The notes beneath the pieces were generated by a model, which was not told where the DNA came from, did no database searches, and saw only the letters and a program-made list of their open reading frames with translations. Below are positions 1 to 13,541 of a stretch of DNA of 64,000 nt, one piece after another. This DNA is from Acidobacteriaceae bacterium (GTDB lineage: Bacteria; Acidobacteriota; Terriglobia; Terriglobales; Acidobacteriaceae). The translations under genes were made by a program, and so were the position numbers. The stretch spans positions 1 to 64,000 of the forward strand of contig JARLFY010000012.1 of NCBI GenBank assembly GCA_031296325.1, in the 5' to 3' direction. Numbering within the stretch: position 1 is the stretch's first letter; the number at the start of each line of letters is the position of its first letter.

Positions 1-199
1 AGAACAGCGCACGGCGCGCAAGAATCGCTCCGGCGGGCGACTGCAACGCAGCTTCAAGCGTAGCCGCGTCGGTCGCGAAGACCAGCGCGTCCAGCCCTGC
101 GCCCTCAATGCTCGATACGCGAAGGATCTCTCCCTCAACCTGCGGCGCACTCCGCTCTGCCGCTCCAACCAACTCCGCAATCTCACCAATTTTCGCCAA
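1..199 (-). CDS. lpxD: UDP-3-O-acylglucosamine N-acyltransferase LpxD-like, 5' part only
   Basis: The first 66 codons of a minus-strand gene run off the left edge of the window. The frame opens with TTG at 199 (reads LAKIGEIAELVGAAE), with GGAG about 8 nt upstream, so TTG is the likely start; the piece is too short for the ORF track. The stretch VSSIEGAGLDALVFATDAA and the following AGAILARRALF match the pattern of the N-terminal uridine-binding domain of LpxD, which is followed in the family by a left-handed hexapeptide helix (outside the window). LpxD adds the second acyl chain in lipid A synthesis, so a Gram-negative envelope is implied. Only the N-terminal domain is visible; a bifunctional or divergent LpxD paralogue is possible. 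Confidence 0.6.
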   Translation of the reverse strand, partial: MAKIGEIAELVGAAERSAPQVEGEILRVSSIEGAGLDALVFATDAATLEAALQSPAGAILARRALF

Positions 200-271
200 C
201 GTCGCTCCTAGATCCTACTGAAACAGCTCTCCTAGAATGTCACATTCTTTGCGGCCTCGTCGCGCTTCGCA

Positions 272-1156
272 TCACCGAGCGAGATTGCCATAATGAATCA
301 ACGCAGGCGCGCCAAACGGGCTTGTGCCGTTCTGGATAAGGCCGCGAGAAACCTCGTCGAGCAGAGCCGCTCGTTCCACCTCGCGCTCGCCCCGCAGCCG
401 CGTCCGAACGCGGTCGAGATCGCCGTCGTTGGTTCCCGGATGGCAGCAGATCTCAACCGTTCCGCTGGCCGGAAGCGCGCGCAGAATCTCGCCGAGCGTT
501 TTGCTGTTGAGCTGTCCGGTCGCCGAGATCGCCGCCGTGCCATCGGTCGTGCGCACACGTCCCTCGCGAATCGAAGGAAGCATCAGAAAGCGCGAACGCA
601 GGCTGCCGATGAGCCGCAACGAGAGCCTGCGTCGCCAGTTGCCGTGGCCCAGTCTGAGCGACCACCCCGGCTCGAAAGGATTGCGCATCGCGCCAACTCC
701 GCAGCGCTCGGCCACCTGAAGCAGAGGACGCGCAATCGCGGGAAAGACGTGTACATGCTTATGCGTGTCGAGATGTGTCACGGCGATGCCAGCGCGCTGT
801 AGCCTCTCGACCTGCGCAGCGGCCTCGCGCGCAACCTCGTCTGCGTCAATCCGGCCCAGTAGTAACGCGCGCAGGAACTCACCCAACGAAGGACGAAAGT
901 TCTTCCCATCGTCGCCGATCAGGCTGCGAATCGTCTGGGGAGGCGATACCGGCGCGCCATCGACCAGCACGACGTGACACCCCACGCCGAGCGCAGGCCG
1001 CGAGAGGGCCAGCGCGACCGCGTCGTCGAAGGCCGCGCCGCTGGCCATCAGCGTCGCCGACGAGAGAGCGCCTGCGGCATGCAACTCGCCGATGGCGCGG
1101 TTGATGCCACAGGTCAGGCCAAAGTCGTCGGCGTTGAGAATCAATCGCGCAGTCAT
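272..1156 (-). CDS. hpnK: ChbG/HpnK family (YdjC-like) deacetylase
   Basis: A carbohydrate-deacetylase family protein of 294 aa when started at ATG 1156. The track's longer start (1273) lies inside the upstream gene and adds a basic 39-residue tail with no family resemblance. Metal-site motifs are intact: NADDFG near the start, THLDTHKHVHVFP in the middle and EICCHPG towards the end. ChbG deacetylates chito-oligosaccharides; HpnK is the hopanoid-cluster member. The sequence does not decide the substrate and no hopanoid genes are in the window, so the symbol is tentative. It starts 22 nt downstream of the GH13 gene on the same strand, so the two are probably co-transcribed. Confidence 0.8.
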   Translation of the reverse strand: MTARLILNADDFGLTCGINRAIGELHAAGALSSATLMASGAAFDDAVALALSRPALGVGCHVVLVDGAPVSPPQTIRSLIGDDGKNFRPSLGEFLRALLLGRIDADEVAREAAAQVERLQRAGIAVTHLDTHKHVHVFPAIARPLLQVAERCGVGAMRNPFEPGWSLRLGHGNWRRRLSLRLIGSLRSRFLMLPSIREGRVRTTDGTAAISATGQLNSKTLGEILRALPASGTVEICCHPGTNDGDLDRVRTRLRGEREVERAALLDEVSRGLIQNGTSPFGAPALIHYGNLAR

Positions 1157-1178
1157 CGCTCGAAGAACCGCAGAGACC

Positions 1179-4100
1179 TCACTCCGGCGCAGTCTTGAAC
1201 GCGGCCAGATACTTCTGTAGGTCGTAGCCAGCCGACTCCGCAGCCGCACGCGCTGCCGCAACCGAGGCTTCAATTGCAGCCAGCGAGGCCTCGTCTGTCT
1301 GCGCTGTAGACTCTCCCTCGACGATCGCCATCAGAGCAGGAAGCTGCAACCACGTCAGAAGCTCCTCAAACTGCTCCTTGTTGAAGTAGGTCGTTCCCGA
1401 TGAGTCGTTGACGCCTGCCAGCCAGCGTGCATCCGGGTCGGACCAGAGAGCCTCGCTGCGGATCGCATCGGCAGCCGTGGCCACAGGATTCAGCAGCAGA
1501 CGAACCTGCGCCGCAGACTGCCAGCGCGCCTCGCCCTCCATTCCCAGAGTGGAGAAGATCTCCGCCAGCACAGTACGGAAGGCCAGCCGGTCGAAGAGTT
1601 CTATTCGTCCACCCTGCGGATCGCAGTGCGTCGGCAGAGTGCGCAAGACGATCCACGCAAGCAGCGGAGTCCAGATTCTTGACTGACGACTCAACGCATC
1701 GACGCAAGGCAGCACAGGACGCGAACGCGCAGGCCAGTCGCTCGCATAGCTCTGCGACAACGCAGGCAAGCGCGCCGCAGCAAGAGCCAATGTGCGCACC
1801 GCCTCGGCGAACTCCGCAGCCGCAGCCGCAGCGGTGCGAGCTTCAATCGTCGACTGCAAGGCGGATTCGATCAACGCAATCGGGGCAGGAAGCTGCGCCG
1901 TAACCTTCGCGCCAGCCTTCTCCTTACGATTCTCCTCCGGCAGATTCTCCATCAGCCGGTCATAGAAGACACGGCCCTTCTCCGCAATATGACGCAGCTC
2001 GGAATCCGCTTTCTTGCTCCTGCCTGCATCGGCATTCTTCACCGCAGGCTGATGCAAGCCTGCGTCGGCGAGTTCCGCCAGCGCCTTCACATTCGTCGCG
2101 CTGACAGTCCCGCGCAGAGCGTCGTGCAGCGGACGCAGACGAAGCATCACCATCTCGTCGTGGACGTTGCGTACGCCGCGCCCTCCCAGCGAGTCGCAGA
2201 GTCTGTCCCACGGCCACTCCGCGTTGGGATGCAGCACACGCCAGTCGAGCAGAACGACGCATTGAAATCCGCGCAACTCGAAGGTCAGTCCGCGCCAATG
2301 AAGCTCGGTGGCGCGACGCAGGTACTCCAGACCGTTCGAGTCGCGACAGAAGACAACCAGCGACTCTCCTGTAGGCAACGCCAGCCCCTCGGATAGGCTC
2401 CGCTGGCGCAGCGATCCGCTGCCCTTGTCCATGAACGCAGCCGAGAGGTGAATCGTTCCGCGCGTGCTGTCGTACTTGTTGTTGTACAGCACCAGCGAGC
2501 GCTCCTCGCCCAGTCGATTGGAGTAGGCGAAGACGTTCTCATCTACATGGCCGTAGCCATTCCAGAAGTCGTACAGGGTAAAGTCAGCACTTCCCGCAAA
2601 GATGTGTCGCCGCTTCAGCAGCGGCGCAATCTCCCGCTGATGCCGCGCGACGAGTCCTTCGTTAGGCGACTCGTTCATCTTCGCCTGCTTGAACTCCATC
2701 CCATAGCGCTCGGTGAATCCCTCGATCTGTCCGTGACCAAACATCGGCAGTCCGGGCAACGTGGCCAGCAGCGTACATACGCCAAAGTACTTGTCGCCGT
2801 CGCCGAACTGGTCGATCGCCGTGCGTTCGTCCGGGTTGCTCATGAAGTTCACATAACGCTTCATAATGTCCGGATCAAACTCGATGGTCTTCTTCAGGTA
2901 GGAGCGATACTTCGCATTCTCCTCGTCGCGCATCATGTTCATGAACGCCGAGTTGTACACGCGATGCATCCCCAGCGTGCGCACGAAGTAGCCCTCCAGC
3001 AGCCAGAAGGCCTCGGCCAGAAGCAGCGTTCCCGGAACCTCTGCCGCAACGCGATCCACCACCTCGCGCCAGAACTCATTCGGCATCAGCGCGTCGAATT
3101 CCTCCTGCGACATCGAGTTCTCCGCCCGCGAAGGAATCGAGCCTCCAGCTCCCGGCAGCGGGAACCAGAGCCGTTGCACATGGCGCTTGGCCAGAACCAT
3201 CGCCGCATCGAAGCGAATGATGGGGAACATGCGCGCGACGTGCAGAATCATCTGGATCACATGCTCGCGCACCTCGGCCTTGGAGTAGTCGAGCTGTGCC
3301 GTATCGTTCCAGGCAAACGACGTTCCATCGTTGCCGTGGTAGATGTAGCGCGTCGATCCGTCGCTGTGATTCCGCAGGCGAAAGGCCACCGCCGCGTCCG
3401 TCTGATCGTAGTAGTGATCCTCAATCTTGATATCGGCCCGACTATCGTTGGACAGATCCGGCCCTTCAAAGCGATAGGCAGGAAACGGACTCTCCCAACG
3501 ATGGATGAACCAGTCGGGATGCTCGATCACCCATGGCGAATCGATGCCCATGTGATTCGGCACCATATCGCTGGCCAGCCGCAGCCCAGCCGCAGCGGCA
3601 CGATGCTTCAGGTTGTCGTAGGCCTCCCAGCCACCCAGATCCTCTGCAATGTCGTAGCTCTTGAGCGAGTAGGCCGAGGCGACCGCATCGCCGTGTCCTC
3701 GCAACCGCTTGATCGTGCGCGAGGCTACGCTGCGCTCCCACAAACCGATCAGCCAAAGCCCAGTCACGCCGCGCGCCGCCAGTAGTTGTAGCTCTTCGTC
3801 AGGAATCTGATCCAGCCGATGGATGTGACGCAGATACTTCTTCGACAACTGCTCCAACCAGACGTAGGTACTCTTCGCCATCAGTACGACGTTCGGCATC
3901 CACGCCTGATCCGCACTGAAGGCCTCGTACTCGTCGAGCGGAGCCTGATAGCCGTGCGCGTATTTCTTTCGCTTGAACTCGTCGTATCCGACGAACTCGT
4001 CGCCGTCAAAGCCCTGACTTCCCCAGGTCGGCGCGCCGTGGCGAAACTGATCCGGCCCTGCTGGATGAAAGCGCATCCAGATGGCGAGTTCCTCCTCGCG

Positions 4101-4847
4101 CAACACGTCGACCGCCAGCAGAATCCGCTTGAGCGCATCGCCCAGATACGGAGCCCATCGCTCGCGAATGTAGTCGAGCTGCCCGATCAGCGAATCCGGT
4201 GACGCCAGCGACGGAGCGCGCAGAGCGTCGAACAGACTGCCAACTTCTGGAGCCATCTGCGGCCGCGTCTTGAAGTAGTCCGGAAACGCCGCCGTAACAT
4301 TCGCGTAGACCGTTTGTTCCCGCAGCCGTTTGTCCTCGAAGAGCGTATGAAAGGGCTTGAAGGCAGGATTGGCGTTGGCCAACCACAGCATCAACAACTC
4401 TTCCATCGCGGCCTCGCGATTGGACTGTCCCTCAGTCGTCCCGCGCAGCCAATCCGCAGCGGAGATCTGTCCACGAAAGACCGCAACGTTGGGAAACTGC
4501 TCGGTAAAGGCCAACAGCAACGCGTCCATCTTGCCGGGATTTGCCGGATCGGAGTCCACCTGCGCGGCAAACCAGCGCACGGCCTCGCTCATCACTGCCG
4601 GATCGATCTGCTTGCGGAAGCTCGCCACCAGAGCATGGCTCAGCTCGTCGATCAGCCCCATGGCAAAGAGCGCCCCCGCATTGAACGTCGTCGCCGGATC
4701 GGCCTCGGAGTCACGCCCCGCATTCAGCGCCTCAGCCAGTCTGCGACTGGCCGACACATCGGCAAAGACCACGTTTCCGGTGTAGCTGAACAACAGCTCG
4801 TCCACCTTGGTTGCTTCACGAACAGCACGAGAGATGTGAAATTCCAT
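1179..4847 (-). CDS. large GH13 alpha-amylase-family enzyme
   Basis: A 1222-residue protein with a GH13 (beta/alpha)8 barrel in its middle. Visible GH13 regions are DMVPNH (about residue 427), IIRFDAAM with the nucleophile Asp (about 546), LLAEAFW with the general acid Glu (about 612) and SNPDE supplying the third carboxylate (about 673), where most relatives have NHD. About 340 residues precede the barrel and resemble nothing I recognise. The last 370 include a beta domain after the barrel and an Ala-rich helical tail. No signal peptide is seen, so it is probably cytoplasmic and acts on alpha-1,4-glucans. Glycogen or trehalose metabolism is possible, but the exact reaction cannot be read. 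A weak GAGG precedes the ATG. Confidence 0.75.
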   Translation of the reverse strand: MEFHISRAVREATKVDELLFSYTGNVVFADVSASRRLAEALNAGRDSEADPATTFNAGALFAMGLIDELSHALVASFRKQIDPAVMSEAVRWFAAQVDSDPANPGKMDALLLAFTEQFPNVAVFRGQISAADWLRGTTEGQSNREAAMEELLMLWLANANPAFKPFHTLFEDKRLREQTVYANVTAAFPDYFKTRPQMAPEVGSLFDALRAPSLASPDSLIGQLDYIRERWAPYLGDALKRILLAVDVLREEELAIWMRFHPAGPDQFRHGAPTWGSQGFDGDEFVGYDEFKRKKYAHGYQAPLDEYEAFSADQAWMPNVVLMAKSTYVWLEQLSKKYLRHIHRLDQIPDEELQLLAARGVTGLWLIGLWERSVASRTIKRLRGHGDAVASAYSLKSYDIAEDLGGWEAYDNLKHRAAAAGLRLASDMVPNHMGIDSPWVIEHPDWFIHRWESPFPAYRFEGPDLSNDSRADIKIEDHYYDQTDAAVAFRLRNHSDGSTRYIYHGNDGTSFAWNDTAQLDYSKAEVREHVIQMILHVARMFPIIRFDAAMVLAKRHVQRLWFPLPGAGGSIPSRAENSMSQEEFDALMPNEFWREVVDRVAAEVPGTLLLAEAFWLLEGYFVRTLGMHRVYNSAFMNMMRDEENAKYRSYLKKTIEFDPDIMKRYVNFMSNPDERTAIDQFGDGDKYFGVCTLLATLPGLPMFGHGQIEGFTERYGMEFKQAKMNESPNEGLVARHQREIAPLLKRRHIFAGSADFTLYDFWNGYGHVDENVFAYSNRLGEERSLVLYNNKYDSTRGTIHLSAAFMDKGSGSLRQRSLSEGLALPTGESLVVFCRDSNGLEYLRRATELHWRGLTFELRGFQCVVLLDWRVLHPNAEWPWDRLCDSLGGRGVRNVHDEMVMLRLRPLHDALRGTVSATNVKALAELADAGLHQPAVKNADAGRSKKADSELRHIAEKGRVFYDRLMENLPEENRKEKAGAKVTAQLPAPIALIESALQSTIEARTAAAAAAEFAEAVRTLALAAARLPALSQSYASDWPARSRPVLPCVDALSRQSRIWTPLLAWIVLRTLPTHCDPQGGRIELFDRLAFRTVLAEIFSTLGMEGEARWQSAAQVRLLLNPVATAADAIRSEALWSDPDARWLAGVNDSSGTTYFNKEQFEELLTWLQLPALMAIVEGESTAQTDEASLAAIEASVAAARAAAESAGYDLQKYLAAFKTAPE

Positions 4848-5135
4848 TTGTCAGATGCCTCAACTTAATCAAATCACTGCAACCAGTATCGCTTGAAAAA
4901 CGCTTCTCGTGCAGTCGGTTGTATTGCGTGACGTCGTAAAACTCTGCACCAGTCCAAGTGTTGATGGGAAGATCTTTAGCCCATCCGTAAACCTTGATAA
5001 ATAAACGGGATTTTTCCCCGAGGGAATGTTCAACACTCGTTCAGACCAGCCTTAATCCCCGAGGAGATATTAGAGCAAATTCGGAATTCATGCATGCCGG
5101 GAATGAATTATTCTTCTTGCCCTCGAACCAGGAAG
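4848..5135. other. intergenic region upstream of the GH13 gene
   Basis: No convincing gene; the short ORF at 4994-5221 has no family features and runs through the terminator. The region must hold the promoter of the GH13 gene (minus). It contains an inverted repeat GATGGG/CCCATC at about 4963-4986 and the octamer CCCCGAGG twice (near 5016 and 5058). A regulator site is possible but unproven. Confidence 0.4.
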
Positions 5136-5181
5136 GAAAAGCCCCCCACCGCATTCGAGATTCGAAGTGCGATGGAGGGCT
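5136..5181 (-). terminator. rho-independent terminator of the nifJ operon
   Basis: Read on the minus strand, a 14-bp stem (arms 5140-5153 and 5168-5181, G-T wobbles allowed) with a loop containing a TTCGAA repeat is followed by TTTTCC. It lies 37-80 nt after the stop codon of the dihydroorotate-dehydrogenase-like gene and should end the nifJ transcript. Confidence 0.8.
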
Positions 5182-5217
5182 GAAGTATCTTTGCAGCAAA
5201 GCAGAGAGACCAAGTTG

Positions 5218-6224
5218 TTAGGCAGACTGACGCAGGGTGTAGCTGCTCAGTGTCTTGATGTAGTTGCCGCGCTCAAACGCCACCGGGTTGGGAACGGATT
5301 GGCGACTGAGACTGCCGCGCATCTGCCAGATCGAGGTGTACTCGTGCTCCTCCATCCAGCGAACCAGCTCCGCCTGCACCGCAGTGAGATGCGAGACCCC
5401 ACCGAAGAGCAGCGCCGAAGCCAACATGGCAACCTGACCGCCCGCCATGACAGACTTCAGAACGTCCTGCGCGCTGTGAACCCCTCCCGTGATGGCAATC
5501 TGCGCCTTCACGGTGCCGTAGAGGATCGCTGCCCAGTGTAGACGGATCAGCAACTCTTCCGGACGGCTGAGTGTGAGCCTTGGCGCGACGTTGAGGTTGT
5601 CAATGTCGAAGTCTGGCTGGTAGAAGCGGTTGAAGAGAACCAGTCCATCGGCGCCAACCTTATCCAGCTTGGCAGCCAGACTCGGAATGCTGGTGAACTG
5701 AGGTGAGAGCTTCACCGCGATGGGAATCTTCGTGCAGGCTTTGACCTGACGAACCAGTTCGACCAACCCGTCCTCGATCACAGAGCTAGAGATGCGAGGA
5801 TCAATGGGTAGCGAGTAGGTATTCAACTCCAGAGCGTCCGCTCCTGCCTGCTCGATCTCCTTGGCAAAGGCGACCCATCCTCCCGCCGTCGCTCCATTCA
5901 GGCTGGCAAGCACCGGGATGCCTGCAACCTTCTTGGCGCTGCGGAGGAGTTCGAGGTAGGTGTCCTGCCCCTGACGAAAGTTGTCATAGGCAGGAAAGAA
6001 GCCGGTCGTCTCGGAGAAGGACTCCGTTCCGCGTGTAAGATCGGCATCCAGAGCGTTGCTCTCCAGCGTAAGCTGCTCCTCGAAGATCGAGGGCAGCACG
6101 ACAGCGGCGGCTCCGGCTGCCTCCAGCCGCTGAACGTCCTCTGTGGAACCAGTCAGCGGATTGGAGGAGACGACAAGCGGACTCTTCAGCTTCAGGCCCA
6201 GATATTCAGTACTCAAGTCGATCA

Positions 6225-6225
<1 letters not shown>
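5218..6225 (-). CDS. dihydroorotate dehydrogenase-like flavoprotein coupled to nifJ
   Basis: A 335-residue FMN-binding TIM-barrel protein of the dihydroorotate dehydrogenase superfamily. Features are a family-typical start (DLSTEYLGLKLKSPLVVSS), IPIAVKLSP in the middle and the phosphate-binding ITGGVHSAQDVLKSVMAGG late. The start overlaps the nifJ stop as TAATG and has GGAG upstream, so the pair is translationally coupled. PyrD-like proteins are often found beside pyruvate:ferredoxin oxidoreductase genes and are usually annotated without a proven function. A true pyrimidine role is less likely in this context. A ferredoxin- or NAD(P)-linked flavin oxidoreductase is my inference. Confidence 0.8.
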
Positions 6226-9845
<3,620 letters not shown>

Positions 9846-9953
9846 TCTTTTCCTCCAGAAGCTCATACTATTCTGCGCCCGTCGAATGCATGACTGATGT
9901 GCGCAGTGTCACAGGCCACGCTTGCCATGTCTGATACATTTAGGACTGAAGTT
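9846..9953. promoter_or_regulatory. divergent promoter region nifJ / nuoA
   Basis: This 108-bp spacer separates the nifJ start (minus) from the chosen nuoA start (plus) and must drive both operons. On the plus strand TACATT, 13 nt before the nuoA ATG, could be a -10 box. The -35 is unclear. No operator palindrome was recognised. Confidence 0.4.
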
Positions 9954-10325
9954 ATGACGAATTCTCTCTATCTCCCTGTGATCGTGCTGCTTTGCGCGGC
10001 TATCGCATTTGCTCTATTCACCCTGCTGCTTGCTAAGGTGTGGGCAAAACTGTACTCCCCGCACAAATCTGGATCGATCAAGAACTCCATCTATGAGTGC
10101 GGTTTGGAGTCTGTGGGCGACGCGTGGATTCAGTTCAAGCCCGGTTATTATTTGTATGCGATCATATTCCTGGTCTTCGATGTGGAAGCGGTCTTTCTGC
10201 TTCCCTTTGCCGTTGCGTTTACCGGCTTCTCGGCTGCGGAATCCGTTGCAATGCTCATCTTTTTGCTTTTGCTGGTAGAAGGTCTAGTCTGGGCCTACCA
10301 GAAGAACGTGTTGGTCTGGTCGTAG
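9954..10325 (+). CDS. nuoA: NADH-quinone oxidoreductase subunit A
   Basis: Membrane subunit of complex I with three transmembrane helices. The conserved loop [12 protein letters not shown] and FVLFDVE-type segment ([13 protein letters not shown]) identify it. The track starts at 9897, but the first 19 residues are poorly hydrophobic and unlike the family; ATG 9954 ([13 protein letters not shown]) gives the normal 123-aa length. First gene of the operon; 76 nt separate it from nuoB. Confidence 0.93.
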   Translation: MTNSLYLPVIVLLCAAIAFALFTLLLAKVWAKLYSPHKSGSIKNSIYECGLESVGDAWIQFKPGYYLYAIIFLVFDVEAVFLLPFAVAFTGFSAAESVAMLIFLLLLVEGLVWAYQKNVLVWS

Positions 10326-10401
10326 AGCGCATCGAAATCAGTGTCGGAATAAATTTACTCCGACGCGCACGGCACACACAACACGAATCAAGGATTTTTT
10401 T

Positions 10402-11043
10402 GTGGTTGATGAAGAACTAAAGAACGAGATGAGCAAGCAGGGGATCGTCACCACGACCCTTCAGGAGTTGTATAACTGGGGTCGCCGTAGTTCCCTGTGG
10501 CCTCTGAACTTCGGACTGGCCTGCTGCGCCATCGAGATGATCGCCACCACCATGGCGCGCTACGACATGGCCCGCTTTGGTGCCGAGGTCTTCCGCCCCT
10601 CGCCGCGTCAGGCCGATCTGATGATCGTCGCCGGAACCGTCACCAAGAAGATGGCTCCGCAGGTCGTCCGCCTCTACAACCAGATGCCCGAACCGAAGTA
10701 CGTCATCGCAATGGGCGCCTGCGCCATCTCCGGTGGCCCATTCAAGCAGGGCTACAACGTTCTCAAGGGCATCGACCGCTACTTCCCTGTCGACATCTAT
10801 ATACCCGGTTGCCCGCCGCGGCCCGAGGCGCTGCTCGACGCCTTCATGTCCCTACAGAAGATGATCGACGCGCAACAGTTGACCGGCCCAAACCGTCCGC
10901 GCCACCTGAACGCCGATGCAAAGAGCGAGTTTATCGTTCCAAAGTTTGGGGAGCACGATCTGGAGCCAGCGCAGAACTCTACTGTATGGAAGGCCCCTCT
11001 GGTACAGATCTCGGGAACCGAAACGGATAAGTCTGCAAAATGA
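10402..11043 (+). CDS. nuoB: NADH-quinone oxidoreductase subunit B (N2 cluster)
   Basis: Carries the terminal 4Fe-4S cluster N2 that passes electrons to quinone. All four ligand cysteines are visible: the tandem pair in [10 protein letters not shown], then MGACAISGG and [11 protein letters not shown]. Start is GTG 10402 with AAGGA 8 nt upstream. At 213 aa it is slightly longer than usual because of a C-terminal tail after the conserved domain. Overlaps nuoC by 4 nt (ATGA). Confidence 0.96.
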   Translation: MVDEELKNEMSKQGIVTTTLQELYNWGRRSSLWPLNFGLACCAIEMIATTMARYDMARFGAEVFRPSPRQADLMIVAGTVTKKMAPQVVRLYNQMPEPKYVIAMGACAISGGPFKQGYNVLKGIDRYFPVDIYIPGCPPRPEALLDAFMSLQKMIDAQQLTGPNRPRHLNADAKSEFIVPKFGEHDLEPAQNSTVWKAPLVQISGTETDKSAK

Positions 11044-11696
11044 ATTTGGAAAACATTAAATCCGAGATTGAAGCGAACGTTCCCGGCTGCCAGTTGGAGT
11101 TTGTTCTCAACCCTAGCCCCTCGGCCCAGCACTCGCTGCGCCTGGATCACGCCCACGCCGTCGCCGTCGCCACCTACCTGCGCGACGCCGCAGATCTACG
11201 CTTCGACTTCTGCTCGAACGTGACCGGCATCGACTGGCCCGCCAAGGAACTCACCGAGAAGGTCAAGGTCAAAAAGCTCGTAGACGGCGAAGAGAAAGAG
11301 GTTGAGGAGGTTCGCAAGACGACTATTCCGGGAACTCTCGAAGTCGTCTACCACCTCTTCTCGGTGGAAAAAAAACACGGGCCGATCACCTTGCGTATGA
11401 GTACCAAAGACCGCGAGACTGAGGTTCACATGCCCTCGCTCACCCCGGTCTGGCGCAGCGCGGAGTTTCAGGAGCGCGAGATCTTCGACCTCTTCGGAGT
11501 CGTCTTCGACGGCCATCCCGACCTGCGTCGTCTGTTGATGTGGCCCGACTTCATCGATCACCCGATGCGCCGCGACTATGTAGCACCGGACGACTTCGAG
11601 TATGAGCCGACCGCGCACGACGCCGTCTTGCAGCGCGCCAATCAGCACCAGAGCGAAGCCATTGCAAAGCTCGCCAGCGAAGCGGAGGGCAAATGA
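11040..11696 (+). CDS. nuoC: NADH-quinone oxidoreductase subunit C (30 kDa)
   Basis: Peripheral-arm subunit of 218 aa. The family signature is ERE-type ([20 protein letters not shown]) followed by [13 protein letters not shown] and HPMRRDY. Between IDWPAK and LEVVYHLFS there is a charged insertion of about 25 residues rich in Lys and Glu, absent from short NuoC proteins. Translationally coupled to nuoB and nuoD by ATGA overlaps. Separate from nuoD here, unlike the fused NuoCD of enterobacteria. Confidence 0.95.
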   Translation: MNLENIKSEIEANVPGCQLEFVLNPSPSAQHSLRLDHAHAVAVATYLRDAADLRFDFCSNVTGIDWPAKELTEKVKVKKLVDGEEKEVEEVRKTTIPGTLEVVYHLFSVEKKHGPITLRMSTKDRETEVHMPSLTPVWRSAEFQEREIFDLFGVVFDGHPDLRRLLMWPDFIDHPMRRDYVAPDDFEYEPTAHDAVLQRANQHQSEAIAKLASEAEGK

Positions 11697-12853
11697 GCGA
11701 CGCCACGAACCTGACCGCGCAGATCGACATCAATACCATTCCCGCTCTGGGCAAGGAGCAGTTGCTGGAACTCGCCATGGGTCCGCAGCATCCCTCCACC
11801 CACGGCGTATTTCGCATGAACGTGGTTCTGGATGGCGAGCGCGTGATGAAGTTGAAGCCGGTCTTCGGCTATCTCCATCGCAACCACGAGAAGATCGCCG
11901 AGAGCGAGACCTACCTCGGCTCGATGCCCTACACCGACCGGCTGGATTATATCTGCTCGATCACCAACAACTGGGCCTATGCTATCGCAGTGGAAAAACT
12001 CGCAGGCATTGAGGTTCCCGAGCGAGCTGAATACCTGCGGGTCATCACCGGCGAGTTGACCCGACTACAGAATCACGCCTGCCTGCTCGGTTTTCTGATG
12101 CAGGATATGGGGGCCAGCGGTACGCCGCTGATGTACGCCTTCCGTGAGCGCGAAAAGATCATGGACCTCTTCGAGGGTCTCACAGGCGCGCGCATGATGT
12201 GCAACTACCTGCGCTTCGGCGGTTGTCGCGTGGACACGCCCGCAGGCTGGATGGATGCCGCGCGCAAGGTCGTCGCCGAGTTCCCCCGTTTTCTGGATGA
12301 GTACGAGAATCTTCTGGTGGGCAATGAGATCCTGATGGATCGCACGCAGGAGGTCGGCATCCTCTCGAAGGAGTTGGCCATCAACGCGGGAATCAGCGGG
12401 CCCATGGCGCGCGCCAGCGGAGTCGACTATGACATTCGCAAGGTCGACCACTACAGCATCTACGACCGCTTCAACTTCCGCATACCGCTCGGCGAGCGAG
12501 GCGATGTATACGATCGCTACATGATTCGATTCCTGGAGATGCGCGAATCCATAAAGATTCTGGAACAGGCCATGCGGGATATTCCCGATGGACCCATTGT
12601 TGATCCGAAGACCAAAATTCGCGGCTTCCGCCCCAAACCCGGCGAGGCCTACGGAAGAATAGAATCACCAAAGGGCGAGCTTGGGTTTTATCTCGTCAGC
12701 GACGGCGCGCTGAATCCGTATCGTTACCGCGTCCGCCCACCCAGTCTCATCAATCTGACGGTGCTCGAAGACCTCTGTATCGGGCAAAATGTTGCGGATG
12801 TGGTGGTAATTCTGGGCAGCATCGATATTGTCCTGGGCGAAGTAGACCGATAA
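11693..12853 (+). CDS. nuoD: NADH-quinone oxidoreductase subunit D (49 kDa)
   Basis: Quinone-site subunit related to the hydrogenase large subunit. Visible are [13 protein letters not shown] near the N-terminus (quinone headgroup His region), LGYLHR-type ([11 protein letters not shown]), the middle domain with [16 protein letters not shown], and the C-terminal [15 protein letters not shown] and [32 protein letters not shown]. 386 aa, normal length. Overlaps nuoC by 4 nt. Confidence 0.96.
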   Translation: MSDATNLTAQIDINTIPALGKEQLLELAMGPQHPSTHGVFRMNVVLDGERVMKLKPVFGYLHRNHEKIAESETYLGSMPYTDRLDYICSITNNWAYAIAVEKLAGIEVPERAEYLRVITGELTRLQNHACLLGFLMQDMGASGTPLMYAFREREKIMDLFEGLTGARMMCNYLRFGGCRVDTPAGWMDAARKVVAEFPRFLDEYENLLVGNEILMDRTQEVGILSKELAINAGISGPMARASGVDYDIRKVDHYSIYDRFNFRIPLGERGDVYDRYMIRFLEMRESIKILEQAMRDIPDGPIVDPKTKIRGFRPKPGEAYGRIESPKGELGFYLVSDGALNPYRYRVRPPSLINLTVLEDLCIGQNVADVVVILGSIDIVLGEVDR

Positions 12854-12884
12854 GGCCGCATAGACGTCCTCGAAGGAGTTTGCT

Positions 12885-13541
12885 GTGGTAGGAAAAGGCA
12901 TCATCAAGGGAATGGTGGAGACGGCGCGGAACTTCCTCGGAAGCTACGTCAGCAAACAACGTCTGACCACTATTCAATATCCCGAAGAGCGCGCGCCACA
13001 GATTGAAGCCGCACGCAACTTCCCCTTCCTCGTCTTCGACGGCACCGACGCCGAGCAGGGACTGCGCTGCGTCGCCTGCCAGATCTGCGAAAAAGAGTGC
13101 CCGCCCAAGTGCATCTTCATCGAGAAGAGCAAGGACAAGAAGCCCGACGCAACCGGCAAGATGCAGTTCTATCCTGCGACCTTCAACATCGACATCTCGG
13201 TCTGCATGAGCTGCCAGATCTGCGTCGAGGTCTGTCCCTTCGATTCCATCAAGATGGACGTAGTCTACGACCTCAGCAATAACGACCGCTTTGCCGGTCT
13301 TCTGCTGCATAAGCAGCAGTTGGCCAAGTCCAATGAGTACTACAACACGATTCATCCCACCGAGGCCGCAGCCGTAGATGCGCACTTCGCCGAAGAACGC
13401 GCCAAGGCCGCAGCCAGAGTGAAGGCCGCAGCAGAAGCAAAGCTTGCAGCAGAAGCAAAAGCTGCGACTGATGCAAAGGCAAAGTCCGAAACCACACTCG
13501 CCGACACGCAGGCGCAACCCGTAGGCGGTGGTACGCGATGA
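12885..13541 (+). CDS. nuoI: NADH-quinone oxidoreductase subunit I with long Ala/Lys tail
   Basis: Carries the two 4Fe-4S clusters N6a and N6b: CVACQICEKECPPKC and CMSCQICVEVCPFDS. GTG start at 12885 with AAGGAG upstream. The conserved domain ends around residue 160; the last 50 or so residues are an Ala/Lys/Glu-rich low-complexity helix (repeats of the type AKAAARVKAAAEAK) not found in standard NuoI. Follows nuoD directly: nuoE, nuoF and nuoG, which stand between D and H in many operons, are absent. Overlaps nuoH by 4 nt. Confidence 0.94.
   Translation: MVGKGIIKGMVETARNFLGSYVSKQRLTTIQYPEERAPQIEAARNFPFLVFDGTDAEQGLRCVACQICEKECPPKCIFIEKSKDKKPDATGKMQFYPATFNIDISVCMSCQICVEVCPFDSIKMDVVYDLSNNDRFAGLLLHKQQLAKSNEYYNTIHPTEAAAVDAHFAEERAKAAARVKAAAEAKLAAEAKAATDAKAKSETTLADTQAQPVGGGTR

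Noticed and set aside
2448-3785. 445-aa plus-strand ORF opposite the GH13 gene
   Set aside because: Antisense shadow of the catalytic barrel; His/Arg-rich, no recognisable domain.
4994-5221. 75-aa ORF upstream of the GH13 gene
   Set aside because: It crosses the nifJ-operon terminator, lacks a ribosome site and family resemblance, and has atypical codon use.
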